In this document: one piece after another, positions 15,761 to 24,480 of the stretch
How the letters are laid out: each line of letters begins with the position of its first letter
Numbering within the stretch: position 1 is the first letter of the stretch
Assembly: GCA_021604805.1 (NCBI GenBank)
Contig: BQJR01000001.1
Location: 1,113,102-1,177,101, forward strand
Source of the DNA: Planctomycetota bacterium
GTDB taxonomy: Bacteria; Planctomycetota; B15-G4
DNA length: 64,000 nucleotides
Direction: 5' to 3'
Translations under genes and position numbers: made by a program
The notes under the pieces: model-generated
The model's input: the letters and a program-made list of their open reading frames with translations, nothing else
The model's database searches: none
Told to the model about the DNA's origin: nothing

Positions 15761-16093
15761 TCACGAGTCTTTGCTGCGTTCCATGGTGGCTTGCAAGCCG
15801 TAGGCGTGCAGCCGCGTGACGAAGAACTCGGCGCGCTCGCGATCGGTGTGCGCCACGGCGGAGCGCCCGTCGTTGTGCACCTCGAGCATCTTGAGGTTGG
15901 CGACGTCTTCCGAGAAACCGAACAGGCGCTGGAACACATAGACCACGTAGCTCTGCAGGTTCACCGGGTCGTCCCACACGATCACGCTCCACGACGGCGC
16001 GAGCTTGGTGCGCGCATCCGGTTCCACGCGAGTCTCGGTGGTGGACTCGGTGGCGGTGTCGGGATCGGCGGCGAAGGGAACGGCGGAACTCAT
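15761..16093 (-). CDS. clpS: ClpS, adaptor of the ClpA/ClpC protease
   Basis: 110 residues. Conserved core: WSVIVWDDPVNLQSYVVYVF (binding pocket for N-degron residues) and LEVHNDGRSAVAHTDRERAE, ending HAYGLQATMERS. ClpS delivers proteins with destabilising N-terminal residues to ClpAP or ClpCP. The sequence resembles the actinobacterial type and, as there, is followed by a DUF2017 gene. The first 30 residues are a Thr/Glu-rich disordered extension. Confidence 0.9.
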   Translation of the reverse strand: MSSAVPFAADPDTATESTTETRVEPDARTKLAPSWSVIVWDDPVNLQSYVVYVFQRLFGFSEDVANLKMLEVHNDGRSAVAHTDRERAEFFVTRLHAYGLQATMERSKDS

Positions 16094-16243
16094 GCGAGCA
16101 GTCTAGCGAGGGCGCGCGCCGAATCGGAGAAGACTCGACATCTTGCCCCTCTCGTCGCGCCCGCACCGCAGACTTGAGCGGCGCGTTGCTGCAGCCCTCC
16201 GCAGGCCACGCTGGCCCCGTCACGGCCCCCCCCTGAAACGACA

Positions 16244-16278
16244 GCGCCCTCGCCCCGGAGTTCCCGGGACGAGGGCGC
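16244..16278 (-). terminator. Strong hairpin downstream of the IPT/TIG gene
   Basis: Nine base pairs (16244-16252 with 16270-16278), one C-A mismatch, then five more pairs (16254-16258 with 16264-16268) around a short loop. Read on the minus strand it follows the stop of the IPT/TIG gene at 16297 and is trailed by a short TTT-containing stretch. Confidence 0.7.
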
Positions 16279-16296
16279 CACTGCGATCGAAGAAGC

Positions 16297-17334
16297 TCAG
16301 TTGGTCTTGACGATGAAGTCGCCGAGGACCTCAACCGGAGATTCACCCGCAGAGGTCAGGTTGCCTTCGAAGCTACCCGCCAGCTGCCCGCCACTGAAGG
16401 CGTTGAGCGTGATCGAGAAGGGACCGTTCCAGATCGTGATGTCCGGGATCCCGCCCACGACCTTGCCGCTGCTGTACATCATCAGCGCGAAGTCGTTCGG
16501 CAGACCTGTGAAGGTCACGGGGAGCTCCGTGACACCTTCCACGAAGGGGAAGTTCAGCACGAGCTGCTTCGTGTTGCCAGCCTTGAACTGGTTCGCCGAG
16601 ATGACCACGCCGAGCCCGGTCGATTCGATCGCCAGCCCCTTGCCCTTGGCCTTCAGCTTGCTGCCGTTCACGGTCGCGTTGAAGGCGACCTTGCCGATGG
16701 GCTTGTTGCTGCCCGTCACGGTCACGAGCGAATCCTCGAGGTCCTGACCGATCTTGGTGAAGAGCTCCACCGGCCACGTGCCGTTGGCGAGCGACTTCGG
16801 GATCTTGATCGTGATCACTTCGGTGGGCGGTCCGCCTTCGGACTCATCCATCGTCACGCTCGTGACCTTGGCCTTCTTGCCACCGACTTTGATCTTCGGC
16901 TTCTTGTTGCCGACGAACTGCGCCTGCAGTTCGATCTCGTCGTTCGGCGTGCCACCAATGCCCTTCACGGCCAGCAGCTCGGGAGCGCGGATGGTGAAGT
17001 TGTCGCCGGAGTCGGCCGGGTCGATGCCCTTGCCCTTCGGACGCACGCGCACGCCGAACACACCGGCCTTGGCCTTCTTGATCTCGACGGTGAGACTCGT
17101 GTCGCTGTTCTCGACCACCTTGAGCGCAGTGCCCTTGGCCTTCTTGTCGAGTTCCAGGTCGACCAGCTCGACCTTGGGCTTCTTGGAGTCACCGAAACCG
17201 GAGCCGGTGATCGTGATGAGGTCTCCGGTGGTGCCCTCGACACTCGAGATCGTGTCGACGGTCTGAGCGCTCAGCGGCGCCGAGAGGGCCGCACCAAGGG
17301 CGGCCAGCATGGAAAGTTTGCGCAGGAGGTGCAT
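16297..17334 (-). CDS. Secreted IPT/TIG-domain protein of unknown role
   Basis: 345 residues with a clear signal peptide (LSMLAALGAALSAPLSAQ). The first domain has the immunoglobulin-like IPT/TIG pattern (ISSVEGTTGDLITITGSGFG, GVFGVRVRPKGKG), probably repeated once more around residues 115-195. The rest is beta-rich with many Lys, Gly and Thr. The Lys-rich composition (KKPKIKVGGKKAK) is unusual beside the Arg-rich neighbours. The start at 17334 is the ATG that begins the signal peptide; the frame is open far upstream as an antisense artefact. A strong terminator hairpin follows. Possibly a cell-surface or matrix protein. Confidence 0.75.
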   Translation of the reverse strand: MHLLRKLSMLAALGAALSAPLSAQTVDTISSVEGTTGDLITITGSGFGDSKKPKVELVDLELDKKAKGTALKVVENSDTSLTVEIKKAKAGVFGVRVRPKGKGIDPADSGDNFTIRAPELLAVKGIGGTPNDEIELQAQFVGNKKPKIKVGGKKAKVTSVTMDESEGGPPTEVITIKIPKSLANGTWPVELFTKIGQDLEDSLVTVTGSNKPIGKVAFNATVNGSKLKAKGKGLAIESTGLGVVISANQFKAGNTKQLVLNFPFVEGVTELPVTFTGLPNDFALMMYSSGKVVGGIPDITIWNGPFSITLNAFSGGQLAGSFEGNLTSAGESPVEVLGDFIVKTN

Positions 17335-17556
17335 GTCCGTGCGGGTCCTGTGGAGGAGGGGGACGAAAACGAGCTGGCCACCGTCAGTCGGTGAGCCCGG
17401 GGATTCAGCCGACGCGCAGCAGCGCGGCACGGGGAGAAAGGCTGCCACGCAAGTTTCCGAAGTCAAGCGGCATGGGACCAGGCAGTCCGAAGGTCCTCGG
17501 AAGCCTGCCACTGAAGGGCGGCTCAGCCGTGAAGCGCGGCCCCGTCGGCCGGTATC

Positions 17557-18990
17557 ATGCGCCCTTCCTTCACGACACCCGTTCGGACCCCCACCATGGC
17601 GCCCCGTCGCTCCTCGCCCAGCACAGCCGTGCTCGCTGGTGCTGTCCTCCTGATCGGCCTGATCGGCGGCCTCATCTGGGTCCTGCAGGGCGACGCCACC
17701 GAGAGCCCAGGGCCCGAGCCGACGAATGTCGACCCGGTCGCGGTCGTGGGAGACCCCGAGCTGCCCACGCCAGCCGGCAGCGCCTCCGACAAGCAACCCG
17801 AGGCGCTCGAGACCTCCGGGCTCCTGCCGGACAGCCTCGCAGGCGACACCGAAGCCGAGCTCTCCACGCTGCTCGCCGTAGGTCAGGTGCTCGACGCCAA
17901 CGGTCAGCCGCTGCACGACATCGAAGTGAACCTCTACGACTCGCTCGGCGACTACACCGACTCCGTCTCCACCGACGAGTCCGGCGCCTTCGCGTTGCAC
18001 TCCCCCGACGCGCTGGTCGGCGGCTGGGCGCTGGCCACCGAGCCCGACGTCTTCTCGGATCAAGACGACCCCAACTCGATCGCTCCGGCCGTGCACGTGG
18101 TCGACGAGCGCTGGGTGCCCGGGGACCCGCCCGTGCAAGTCGACCTCGTGCTCTACCGCGCGCCGCGCTTGATCGGCCGCGTGCTCGACGCGCGCACCGG
18201 CAAGGGCATCGACTTCGCCGACGTGGAGCTCGTGTCCACGCTGCCCAGCTTCATCGCCGACTACCAAGACACTTTCACCGAAGAAGACGGCAGCTTCGCA
18301 CTCTCGATCGTGGACATGCCGTACACGAACCTCGTGCTGCGCGCCACCGACGACGACGACCAAGTGGCCATGATCGGCCCCTTCGACATGCAGCCCGGCG
18401 AAGAGCGCTACATCGAGTTGCGCGTGAGCGCGGGCTACGACATCCACGGCGTGGTGCGCACGCTCTCGGGCACGCCGGTCAACGGTGCCGACGTGATGCT
18501 GCTGCCGCTGCACCCCGACCTCGAGTTCACCGACGACTGGGACGTGACGCTCGAAGACGGCGAGTTCACCTTCCGCGACATCAACCTCGGCGCCGACCAA
18601 GTCCTGATCTACGCCCAAGCCGACGACTACGGCCCCGTGATCGTGCGCCCGATCGAACCGCGCGCGCCGGTGGACATCTTGCTCGGCGGGCTCGTCGCGG
18701 TGGAGGGCAAGGTGCTCAGCGCGAGCTCCGGCGAGCCCATCGACGGCGCCGACCTCACGTTCACCTTGCGCGGCCCCAGCGGTCTCGTCGACGACTACGA
18801 GGACTACTGCTTCACCGAGATCGACGGCAGCTTCGAGGTGCTGCTGGAGATGGTGCCCGTGGAGGCCACCGAGTTACTGGTCGAAGCTGAGGACCACGTC
18901 ACGAAGAGCTTCAACCTCGCGGACCTCGCGCCGGTGAACAACGGCTGGGAGCGCTACGAGATCGAAGTCCGACTCGAGCCGCTGCCTTGA
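17557..18990 (+). CDS. Membrane-anchored protein with repeated carboxypeptidase-regulatory-like domains
   Basis: Up to 477 residues. One N-terminal membrane segment (AVLAGAVLLIGLIGGLIWVL) leaves the rest outside. Four CarboxypepD_reg/CNA-B-like beta-sandwich units can be seen by their pattern of 'G.VLDANGQPLHDIEVNLYD ... DESGAFAL'. They start near residues 107, 205, 310 and 385, and are very acidic. This is a typical surface or adhesion-scaffold composition, with no catalytic motif. An internal ATG at 17596 would also give an intact membrane segment. The TGA overlaps the TTG start of the aminopeptidase gene, so the two are coupled. Confidence 0.7.
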   Translation: MRPSFTTPVRTPTMAPRRSSPSTAVLAGAVLLIGLIGGLIWVLQGDATESPGPEPTNVDPVAVVGDPELPTPAGSASDKQPEALETSGLLPDSLAGDTEAELSTLLAVGQVLDANGQPLHDIEVNLYDSLGDYTDSVSTDESGAFALHSPDALVGGWALATEPDVFSDQDDPNSIAPAVHVVDERWVPGDPPVQVDLVLYRAPRLIGRVLDARTGKGIDFADVELVSTLPSFIADYQDTFTEEDGSFALSIVDMPYTNLVLRATDDDDQVAMIGPFDMQPGEERYIELRVSAGYDIHGVVRTLSGTPVNGADVMLLPLHPDLEFTDDWDVTLEDGEFTFRDINLGADQVLIYAQADDYGPVIVRPIEPRAPVDILLGGLVAVEGKVLSASSGEPIDGADLTFTLRGPSGLVDDYEDYCFTEIDGSFEVLLEMVPVEATELLVEAEDHVTKSFNLADLAPVNNGWERYEIEVRLEPLP

Positions 18991-21524
18991 GCGCCACGTC
19001 GACCGCCGCGCTCGCCAACCGGACACGCACACTCGGCAGCGGCGCGCTCCTCGCCGTGCTCGCGCTGCTGAGCGCCTGCGCGAGTTTGCCGCCCGCTGGG
19101 CCGCCGCCCGCCGCGCGCCTGCAACCGCGTGTGGACATCCTCGACTACGAGATCCGCGTCGCGCTCGATCACCACGCAGGACACGTGGCAGGCAGCGTGG
19201 CGATCACCTTCAGCGCGCCACCCGACCGCGCCGCGCGCAGCTTGCTGCTCGACGCCGTCGAGCTCGAGATCCACGGCGCGTGCGACAGCCAAGGTCGTCA
19301 GCTCGCCGTCGACGAGAACCCTTGGACGCTCGAGATCTATCTCGCGGAACCGCTCCCGCCGGGGCAGAGCGAGCTCGTGATCATCGACTACGAGGCCTAC
19401 CCCCGGCGCGGGATCTACGTGATGCCTCCCGTCGCCACCGACGCCGACACCGGTTGGCAGGTCTGGACGATGGGCCAGCCCGAGGAAGCGCGCCACTGGA
19501 TGCCGGTGTGGGATCGCCCCAACGACCTCGCCACGCACACGCTCGCGCTCACGGTCGACGAAGACTTCGTCACCATGGGATCGGGCGAGCTGATCGACAG
19601 TCAGCTCCTGCGACGCGCCGGCCGTCGCACCGACACCTGGCGCATGAGCGTGCCGCACGCCTCCTACCTGATCACCTTCGTGGCCGGTGAGTTCGCGCGC
19701 GCCGACCTGCGCGACAACGCGGTCGCCGGCAACGCCGACGACACCGCCAGCGACGAGGCGCCCCCACTCCCCGTGCTCGCCGAACCCGCCGAACTCGACA
19801 CCGCCCTCGCCAACCTCTCGGCTACCGCCGAAGTGCTCGACTTCCTCGGCGAGTACACCGGGCGCCCCTATCCGTTCCCGAAGTACGCCCAGAGCTTCGT
19901 GCGCCACTTCACGGCGGGCGGCATGGAGAACATCAGCGCCACCACGCTCTACGACGAAGGCCTGCACCCCAGCAGCGACGAACCGCAGATCGACCTCACG
20001 GGCTTGCTCGTGCACGAAGCCGCCCACCAGTGGTTCGGCGACCTGCTCGTGTGCCACGACTGGAGCGAGCTCTGGTTGAACGAGGGCTTCGCCGACTACG
20101 CCGAAGCGCTCTGGGTCGAACACACCGAAGGCCCGGCCGCCATGGCCGCCTTGATGCAAGAGAAGCAACGCGCCTACCTCGCGCTCGACGACGCCACGCG
20201 CCACCCCACGATCTGGCGCGACTACAGCGACCCCTTCGACACCTTCGATGCGCACGTGTACGAAGGCGCCGGCGCGCGACTGCACCTGCTGCGCAACCAA
20301 CTCGGCGCTGAGAACTTCGACGCCTGCGTGCGGCAGTACGTGGCCTCCAACGCCGGTCGCGCGGTCTCCACCGCCGACCTGCTGGCCGCCTTCCACGCCG
20401 TGATCCCCGACTACGACTTCACGCCCAACTTCCAAGAGTGGTTCCACGAGACGGGCCATCCGCGCATCAACACCGTGGTGCGCGAGGCCCGCGGCGACGA
20501 CGCCGACCCCACGCTCGTGATGACACAAACCCAAGGCAGCGACGGCTGGCGCAGCGTGTTCCACGTGCGCGTGCGCGTGGCTTGGTCGCGCGGCGGGCAA
20601 GAGACCTCGTCCACGGTCTGGTTCGACGAGCCGCGCGAGCAGCTCGAGTTGATCGGCTCGGGGCGGCTCGACTGGGTGGCGTTCGATGCCGACGGCGTGT
20701 TGCCCGCGGAGATCCGTCGCGAACAAAGCGCCGACATGTGGGCGCATCAACTGGCCACGGCGAGCGAGCCCTTGCTGCGCCTGCACGCCGCGCAGTGGTT
20801 CGCCGGCGACGACATGTTGCGCCCCGCTGGCGCGCCGGAACCCGAGCTGGTCGGCACCGTGCTCGACGCACTGCTGCTCGCTGCTGACGAGGACTCCTTC
20901 CTGCCCGTGCGTCTCGCCGCGCTGCAAGCCCTCGCGCCGGTGGACGACCCGCGCGCCGAACGTCTCAGTCGTCAGTTGCTCGCGGACGCCGACCCACGTT
21001 TGCGCGAGGGCGCGTTGCGCGCGCTCGACCGCTGGCTCGACAGCGACGACCTGGAGCTGCTCAACACGCTCGCCACCGACGCGAACTCCGCCGTCGCGGC
21101 GCAAGCATGGTGGAGCTTGGGTCGCATCAACGCTCCCGACATCCTGGCGCGACTCGAGCGCGCCGTGCAGCGCACCGACGACGTGCGCCTGGCCAGCAAC
21201 CTCGTGCAGCAGATCGCGCTCACCGACCTGCACGCCGCGCTGCGCTTCGTGCTCGGCAGCGCGCGTCATCACCCCGAGCGCCGCGTGCGCGCCACGGCCA
21301 TCGCGGCGCTCGCCGACTACGCCGGGCCACTCGACGAGGTCGTCCATCGCAGGTTGTGCGAAGCCTTGCACGACCCGGCCGACAGCGTGCGCAGCGCAGC
21401 CGCCACCGCGCTCGCTCAACGCGGCGATCCGCGCGCCCTCACGCACCTCACGGCGCGTCGCGAACTCGAAGGTGACACGGTGGTCCTGGCCGCGCTCTCG
21501 GCCGCGCTGCTCGAACTGCGCTGA
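18987..21524 (+). CDS. M1 family aminopeptidase lipoprotein with C-terminal HEAT-like repeats
   Basis: 845 residues. The lipoprotein signal ends at LLSAC. M1 marks: FTAGGMENISATT (GxMEN substrate-binding loop), VHEAAHQWFGD (zinc HExxH) and, 18 residues later, LWLNEGFADY with the third ligand Glu. The C-terminal 250 residues are HEAT/PBS-like helical repeats (RLAALQALAPVDDPRAE, RVRATAIAALADYAGP, SVRSAAATALAQRGDP) in place of the usual ERAP1-like domain. It should trim peptides outside the inner membrane. TTG start within the previous gene's stop (TTGA). Confidence 0.9.
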   Translation: MSATSTAALANRTRTLGSGALLAVLALLSACASLPPAGPPPAARLQPRVDILDYEIRVALDHHAGHVAGSVAITFSAPPDRAARSLLLDAVELEIHGACDSQGRQLAVDENPWTLEIYLAEPLPPGQSELVIIDYEAYPRRGIYVMPPVATDADTGWQVWTMGQPEEARHWMPVWDRPNDLATHTLALTVDEDFVTMGSGELIDSQLLRRAGRRTDTWRMSVPHASYLITFVAGEFARADLRDNAVAGNADDTASDEAPPLPVLAEPAELDTALANLSATAEVLDFLGEYTGRPYPFPKYAQSFVRHFTAGGMENISATTLYDEGLHPSSDEPQIDLTGLLVHEAAHQWFGDLLVCHDWSELWLNEGFADYAEALWVEHTEGPAAMAALMQEKQRAYLALDDATRHPTIWRDYSDPFDTFDAHVYEGAGARLHLLRNQLGAENFDACVRQYVASNAGRAVSTADLLAAFHAVIPDYDFTPNFQEWFHETGHPRINTVVREARGDDADPTLVMTQTQGSDGWRSVFHVRVRVAWSRGGQETSSTVWFDEPREQLELIGSGRLDWVAFDADGVLPAEIRREQSADMWAHQLATASEPLLRLHAAQWFAGDDMLRPAGAPEPELVGTVLDALLLAADEDSFLPVRLAALQALAPVDDPRAERLSRQLLADADPRLREGALRALDRWLDSDDLELLNTLATDANSAVAAQAWWSLGRINAPDILARLERAVQRTDDVRLASNLVQQIALTDLHAALRFVLGSARHHPERRVRATAIAALADYAGPLDEVVHRRLCEALHDPADSVRSAAATALAQRGDPRALTHLTARRELEGDTVVLAALSAALLELR

Positions 21525-21531
21525 GGCGCGC

Positions 21532-22338
21532 GTGAGCTCGCCGACACTCGACACCCTGTTCCCCGCCCACGCAGCCGTGGTGCTCGACGGCGCCATGGGC
21601 ACCGCGCTGCAGGCGCGCGGCTGGCCCGCCCAGCGCTCCAGCTTGCTCGCGAATCTCGAGCATCCGGACTGGGTCGCTGACGTGCACGCCGCGCACCTCG
21701 ACGCTGGCGCGGAACTCCTCTGCACGAACACCTTCGCCGCGCTCGCCCCCCCCACCCACGAACACCTCGACGCGGTCCGCGCCGGCGTGCAGCTCGCGCG
21801 AGAAGCGGCCGGTGAGCGAGCGCGTGTGGCGGGCAGCGTGGCCGGCTTCGACCTCGCGCAGCACGAAGCGCAGCTGGAAAGCGTGGTCGCTGCGCTCGTG
21901 GAGGGTGGCGTGGACCTGCTGCTCTTCGAAACCTGCAACGAGCTGCGCGACGCCGACGCCGCGTTCCAGCTGCGCGCACGCCTCGCGCCACGACTGCCCT
22001 GCGTGATCTCGGCCAGCAGCACCGACGGCAGTCACGCCGATCGCTCACGCGTGCGCGAGGTGATCGAGTTCGTGCGTCGGCAAGCCGAGCGAGGCGTGGA
22101 AGCGGGGCTCAACTGTTGCCGCGGTCCGCACGACGCGCTGCGCCTGGCCGAGGAACAGAGCGCTCCCGTGCGCTGGTTGAAGCCTTCCACGGGCCTGCCC
22201 GGCGACCGCGCCAGCGACGACGTGATGGCCGCCTTCGCGCGCGCGGCGCGGCTCGGCGGCGCGCGCTTCCTGGGCGGCTGCTGCGGCGCCGACGCAGCGA
22301 CTCTGCTGGCGATGCGCGTGGCCCTGCGCCGCGTCTGA
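21532..22338 (+). CDS. Homocysteine S-methyltransferase family protein
   Basis: 268 residues. Family marks: VVLDGAMGTALQARG near the N-terminus, ELLCTNTFAA, LLLFETCNELRDA, GLNCCRGP and the terminal zinc-binding GGCCGADAATL. The three Cys (one in LNCC, two in GGCC) bind the zinc that activates homocysteine. The methyl donor could be betaine, S-methylmethionine or another small compound; the domain alone does not show which. The GTG start at 21532 is preceded by GAGG, seven bases after the aminopeptidase stop. Confidence 0.85.
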   Translation: MSSPTLDTLFPAHAAVVLDGAMGTALQARGWPAQRSSLLANLEHPDWVADVHAAHLDAGAELLCTNTFAALAPPTHEHLDAVRAGVQLAREAAGERARVAGSVAGFDLAQHEAQLESVVAALVEGGVDLLLFETCNELRDADAAFQLRARLAPRLPCVISASSTDGSHADRSRVREVIEFVRRQAERGVEAGLNCCRGPHDALRLAEEQSAPVRWLKPSTGLPGDRASDDVMAAFARAARLGGARFLGGCCGADAATLLAMRVALRRV

Positions 22339-22359
22339 ACACGCCACGCAGCTCGGTCC

Positions 22360-22403
22360 GTCACGTGGGCCCGCCGGGCCTCTGCTGCGGTCCAGCACGT
22401 GAC
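22360..22403. other. Interrupted inverted repeat between the methyltransferase and DUF1080 genes
   Basis: GTCACGTG (22360-22367) pairs with CACGTGAC (22396-22403). The left arm is directly followed by a second small hairpin, GGCCC-GCC-GGGCC (22368-22380). No T run follows. It could be a terminator for the methyltransferase gene or an operator for the next gene; CACGTG within each arm is itself a palindrome. Confidence 0.45.
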
Positions 22404-22491
22404 CGTGACCCTCGCGCCCACGACCATCCAGCGCACACGACTCGGCCGCGCGCTTGAGCCCGCTGCGCGCGCGACGCACACTGGCGCGCCC

Positions 22492-24018
22492 ATGACCCGT
22501 CGAACACTCAGCGCGCCCGTGAGCCCCGTGATGTGGATCCGACGGCTCACGCTGCCGGCCATCGCGGTCGGGCTCGCGATCGCGCTCTTCGGCGGCAGTG
22601 ACAACCTGAGCGACGTGCGTGTCGCACTCAGCGAGGGCGACGTCGAACGCGCGCTCGGCATCTTGCAGCGCTACCGCGGCGACGAACTGATCCCCGAGCT
22701 GGCCGCCATCGTCAACTGGCAGACCCGAGGCGCGCGCGGCAAGGGCCTCGCCGCGCTCCGTCGTCGGGCGAGTGAAGGCGAACTCTACGAACACGGCGGC
22801 TATCCCACGCTCGTCTCACCCCTCGGGCAACACCGCGAAGCTCCGCGCGAGATCGTGCTGCGCGAACCCGCCGACCGCCCGCTCCTGCTGCGTCTCGAAC
22901 ACCGCGGCTTGAAGCTCATCGTGGCCGAAGTCCCTGTGGACGTGGGCACTCAGCGCATCGATCCGGGCGTGGCGATCCTCGCGGGCGGACAGTACCTCGC
23001 CACGCTGCTCGAGGCGGACACCCAACGCGCCGTGGCCCTCGCCGACTTCGAGGTCTTGCCCGCTCGACACGCGCACGACCTCGGGCTGGTGCTCGCCGCC
23101 GCACACGACCTCGCGCCCACACCCACGAGCGCCGAGCTCCTCGTGGGCGTGGCCTGCATGGCCTTCGGCAACTTCGAGGAAGCCGAACAACGCCTGGCGC
23201 GCGCAGCACTCGACGAGGACATGCAACCCGCGGCCACCGAGCTGCGCGCCCTCGCACTCGACGCGCTCGGTCTCGATCACAGCGCACTGCACCTGCTCGC
23301 TCAGCGCGAAGACAGCAACGCCTGGCTGCCGCTCTTCAACGGCCGCGACCTCACGGGTTGGACGCCCAAGATCGTGGGCCAGCCCGCCGGTCTCAACTTC
23401 GCCAACACCTTCCGTGTGCGCGACGGCCTGCTCGCCGTGTCCTACGCCGACTACGACGGCGACTTCGGCGAGCGCTTCGGTCACCTGTTCCACAACGGAC
23501 ACTTCAGCAACTACCGCCTGCGCGTGGAGTACCGCTTCGTGGGCGAGCAGATGCAGGGCGGACCGGGCTGGGCCTGGGCCAACAGCGGCGTGATGCTCCA
23601 CGGGCAGAGCGCCCACTCCATGACGCTCGAGCAAGACTTCCCGGTCTCCCTCGAAGTGCAGCTCCTCGCTGGCGACGGCGCAAACGAGCGCCCCACCGCG
23701 AACCTGTGCACGCCCGGCACGCACGTGGTGCGCGCGGGGGAACTGCTCACGCAGCACTGCACGAACTCGAGCTCGGCGACCTACCCGCGCGAACGTTGGG
23801 TCACGCTGGAGGTCGAGGTGCGCGGAGGCGAACTCATCGAGCACTCGATCGACGGCGAGGTCGTGATGTCCTACCGCGAACCGCAGCTCGACCCGGGCGA
23901 CGCGAACGCAGCGCGTCTGCGCCGTGGCGACTCACTCCTGCTCACCGGCGGCACGATCTCGCTGCAGTCGGAGAGCCACCCGATCGAGTTCCGCAAGATC
24001 GAGCTGCTCCTGCGCTGA
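22492..24018 (+). CDS. DUF1080 (3-keto-disaccharide hydrolase-like) protein, membrane-anchored
   Basis: About 508 residues. A hydrophobic segment near residues 18-33 (LTLPAIAVGLAIALFGG) anchors or exports it. An N-terminal helical part of about 270 residues of unknown family is followed by the concanavalin-like DUF1080 domain. That domain begins WLPLFNGRDLTGWTPK and contains WANSGVMLHGQ and PVSLEVQLLAGDG. DUF1080 proteins are abundant in Planctomycetota and some cleave 3-keto-glycosides. The ATG at 22492 is preferred over an in-frame GTG at 22399 because it stands just before the hydrophobic segment. Confidence 0.8.
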   Translation: MTRRTLSAPVSPVMWIRRLTLPAIAVGLAIALFGGSDNLSDVRVALSEGDVERALGILQRYRGDELIPELAAIVNWQTRGARGKGLAALRRRASEGELYEHGGYPTLVSPLGQHREAPREIVLREPADRPLLLRLEHRGLKLIVAEVPVDVGTQRIDPGVAILAGGQYLATLLEADTQRAVALADFEVLPARHAHDLGLVLAAAHDLAPTPTSAELLVGVACMAFGNFEEAEQRLARAALDEDMQPAATELRALALDALGLDHSALHLLAQREDSNAWLPLFNGRDLTGWTPKIVGQPAGLNFANTFRVRDGLLAVSYADYDGDFGERFGHLFHNGHFSNYRLRVEYRFVGEQMQGGPGWAWANSGVMLHGQSAHSMTLEQDFPVSLEVQLLAGDGANERPTANLCTPGTHVVRAGELLTQHCTNSSSATYPRERWVTLEVEVRGGELIEHSIDGEVVMSYREPQLDPGDANAARLRRGDSLLLTGGTISLQSESHPIEFRKIELLLR

Positions 24019-24030
24019 GAGCCCGGTCCT

Positions 24031-24480
24031 TCACTTCGCGTTCGAAGTGCGCCCCGGAAGCCGGTTGACGCCCATCCAGTAGCGTTCGATCTCAGCGATC
24101 ACTTCGAAGAACTGATCGAGACCGACGGGCTTGCGCACGTAGGAGTTGGCATTCAGCTCGTAGCACTCCGACACATCGCGCTCCGAGTCCGACGACGTCA
24201 GCACGATCACGGGGATCTGCTGGAAGTCGCCGTCCGACTTGAGCTCGGCGAGGACCTCACGACCGTTCTTCCGCGGCATGTTGAGGTCGAGCAGGATCAG
24301 ATCGGGACGCGGCGCTTCACCGTAGCGACCGCTGCGGCGCAGGAAGGCGATCGCCTCTTCGCCGTCGTTCACGGCGTTGAGCTGGTTGCGGACCTTCGAC
24401 TCGCGCAGCGCCTCACGCGTGAGCCGCACGTCGCCCGGGTTGTCCTCAACCAACAAGACTTGGATCGGTGTGCTGCTCAT
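24031..24480 (-). CDS. Rcp1-type single-domain response regulator
   Basis: 149 residues, one receiver domain: [17 protein letters not shown] (acidic pair), [13 protein letters not shown] with Asp65 as phosphorylation site, VLTSS, and [10 protein letters not shown] with the conserved Lys. The wording EDNPGDVRL and LNMPRKNG is typical of the regulators paired with bacteriophytochrome-like kinases. The gene overlaps the 3' end of the upstream PAS kinase by 35 bases, so this kinase is its likely partner. Confidence 0.9.
   Translation of the reverse strand: MSSTPIQVLLVEDNPGDVRLTREALRESKVRNQLNAVNDGEEAIAFLRRSGRYGEAPRPDLILLDLNMPRKNGREVLAELKSDGDFQQIPVIVLTSSDSERDVSECYELNANSYVRKPVGLDQFFEVIAEIERYWMGVNRLPGRTSNAK

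Noticed and set aside
18954..22022. Open minus-strand frame of 1022 codons opposite the aminopeptidase and methyltransferase genes
   Set aside because: Antisense shadow; no signal, domain or ribosome binding site, while the plus strand carries HExxH and GGCC motifs.
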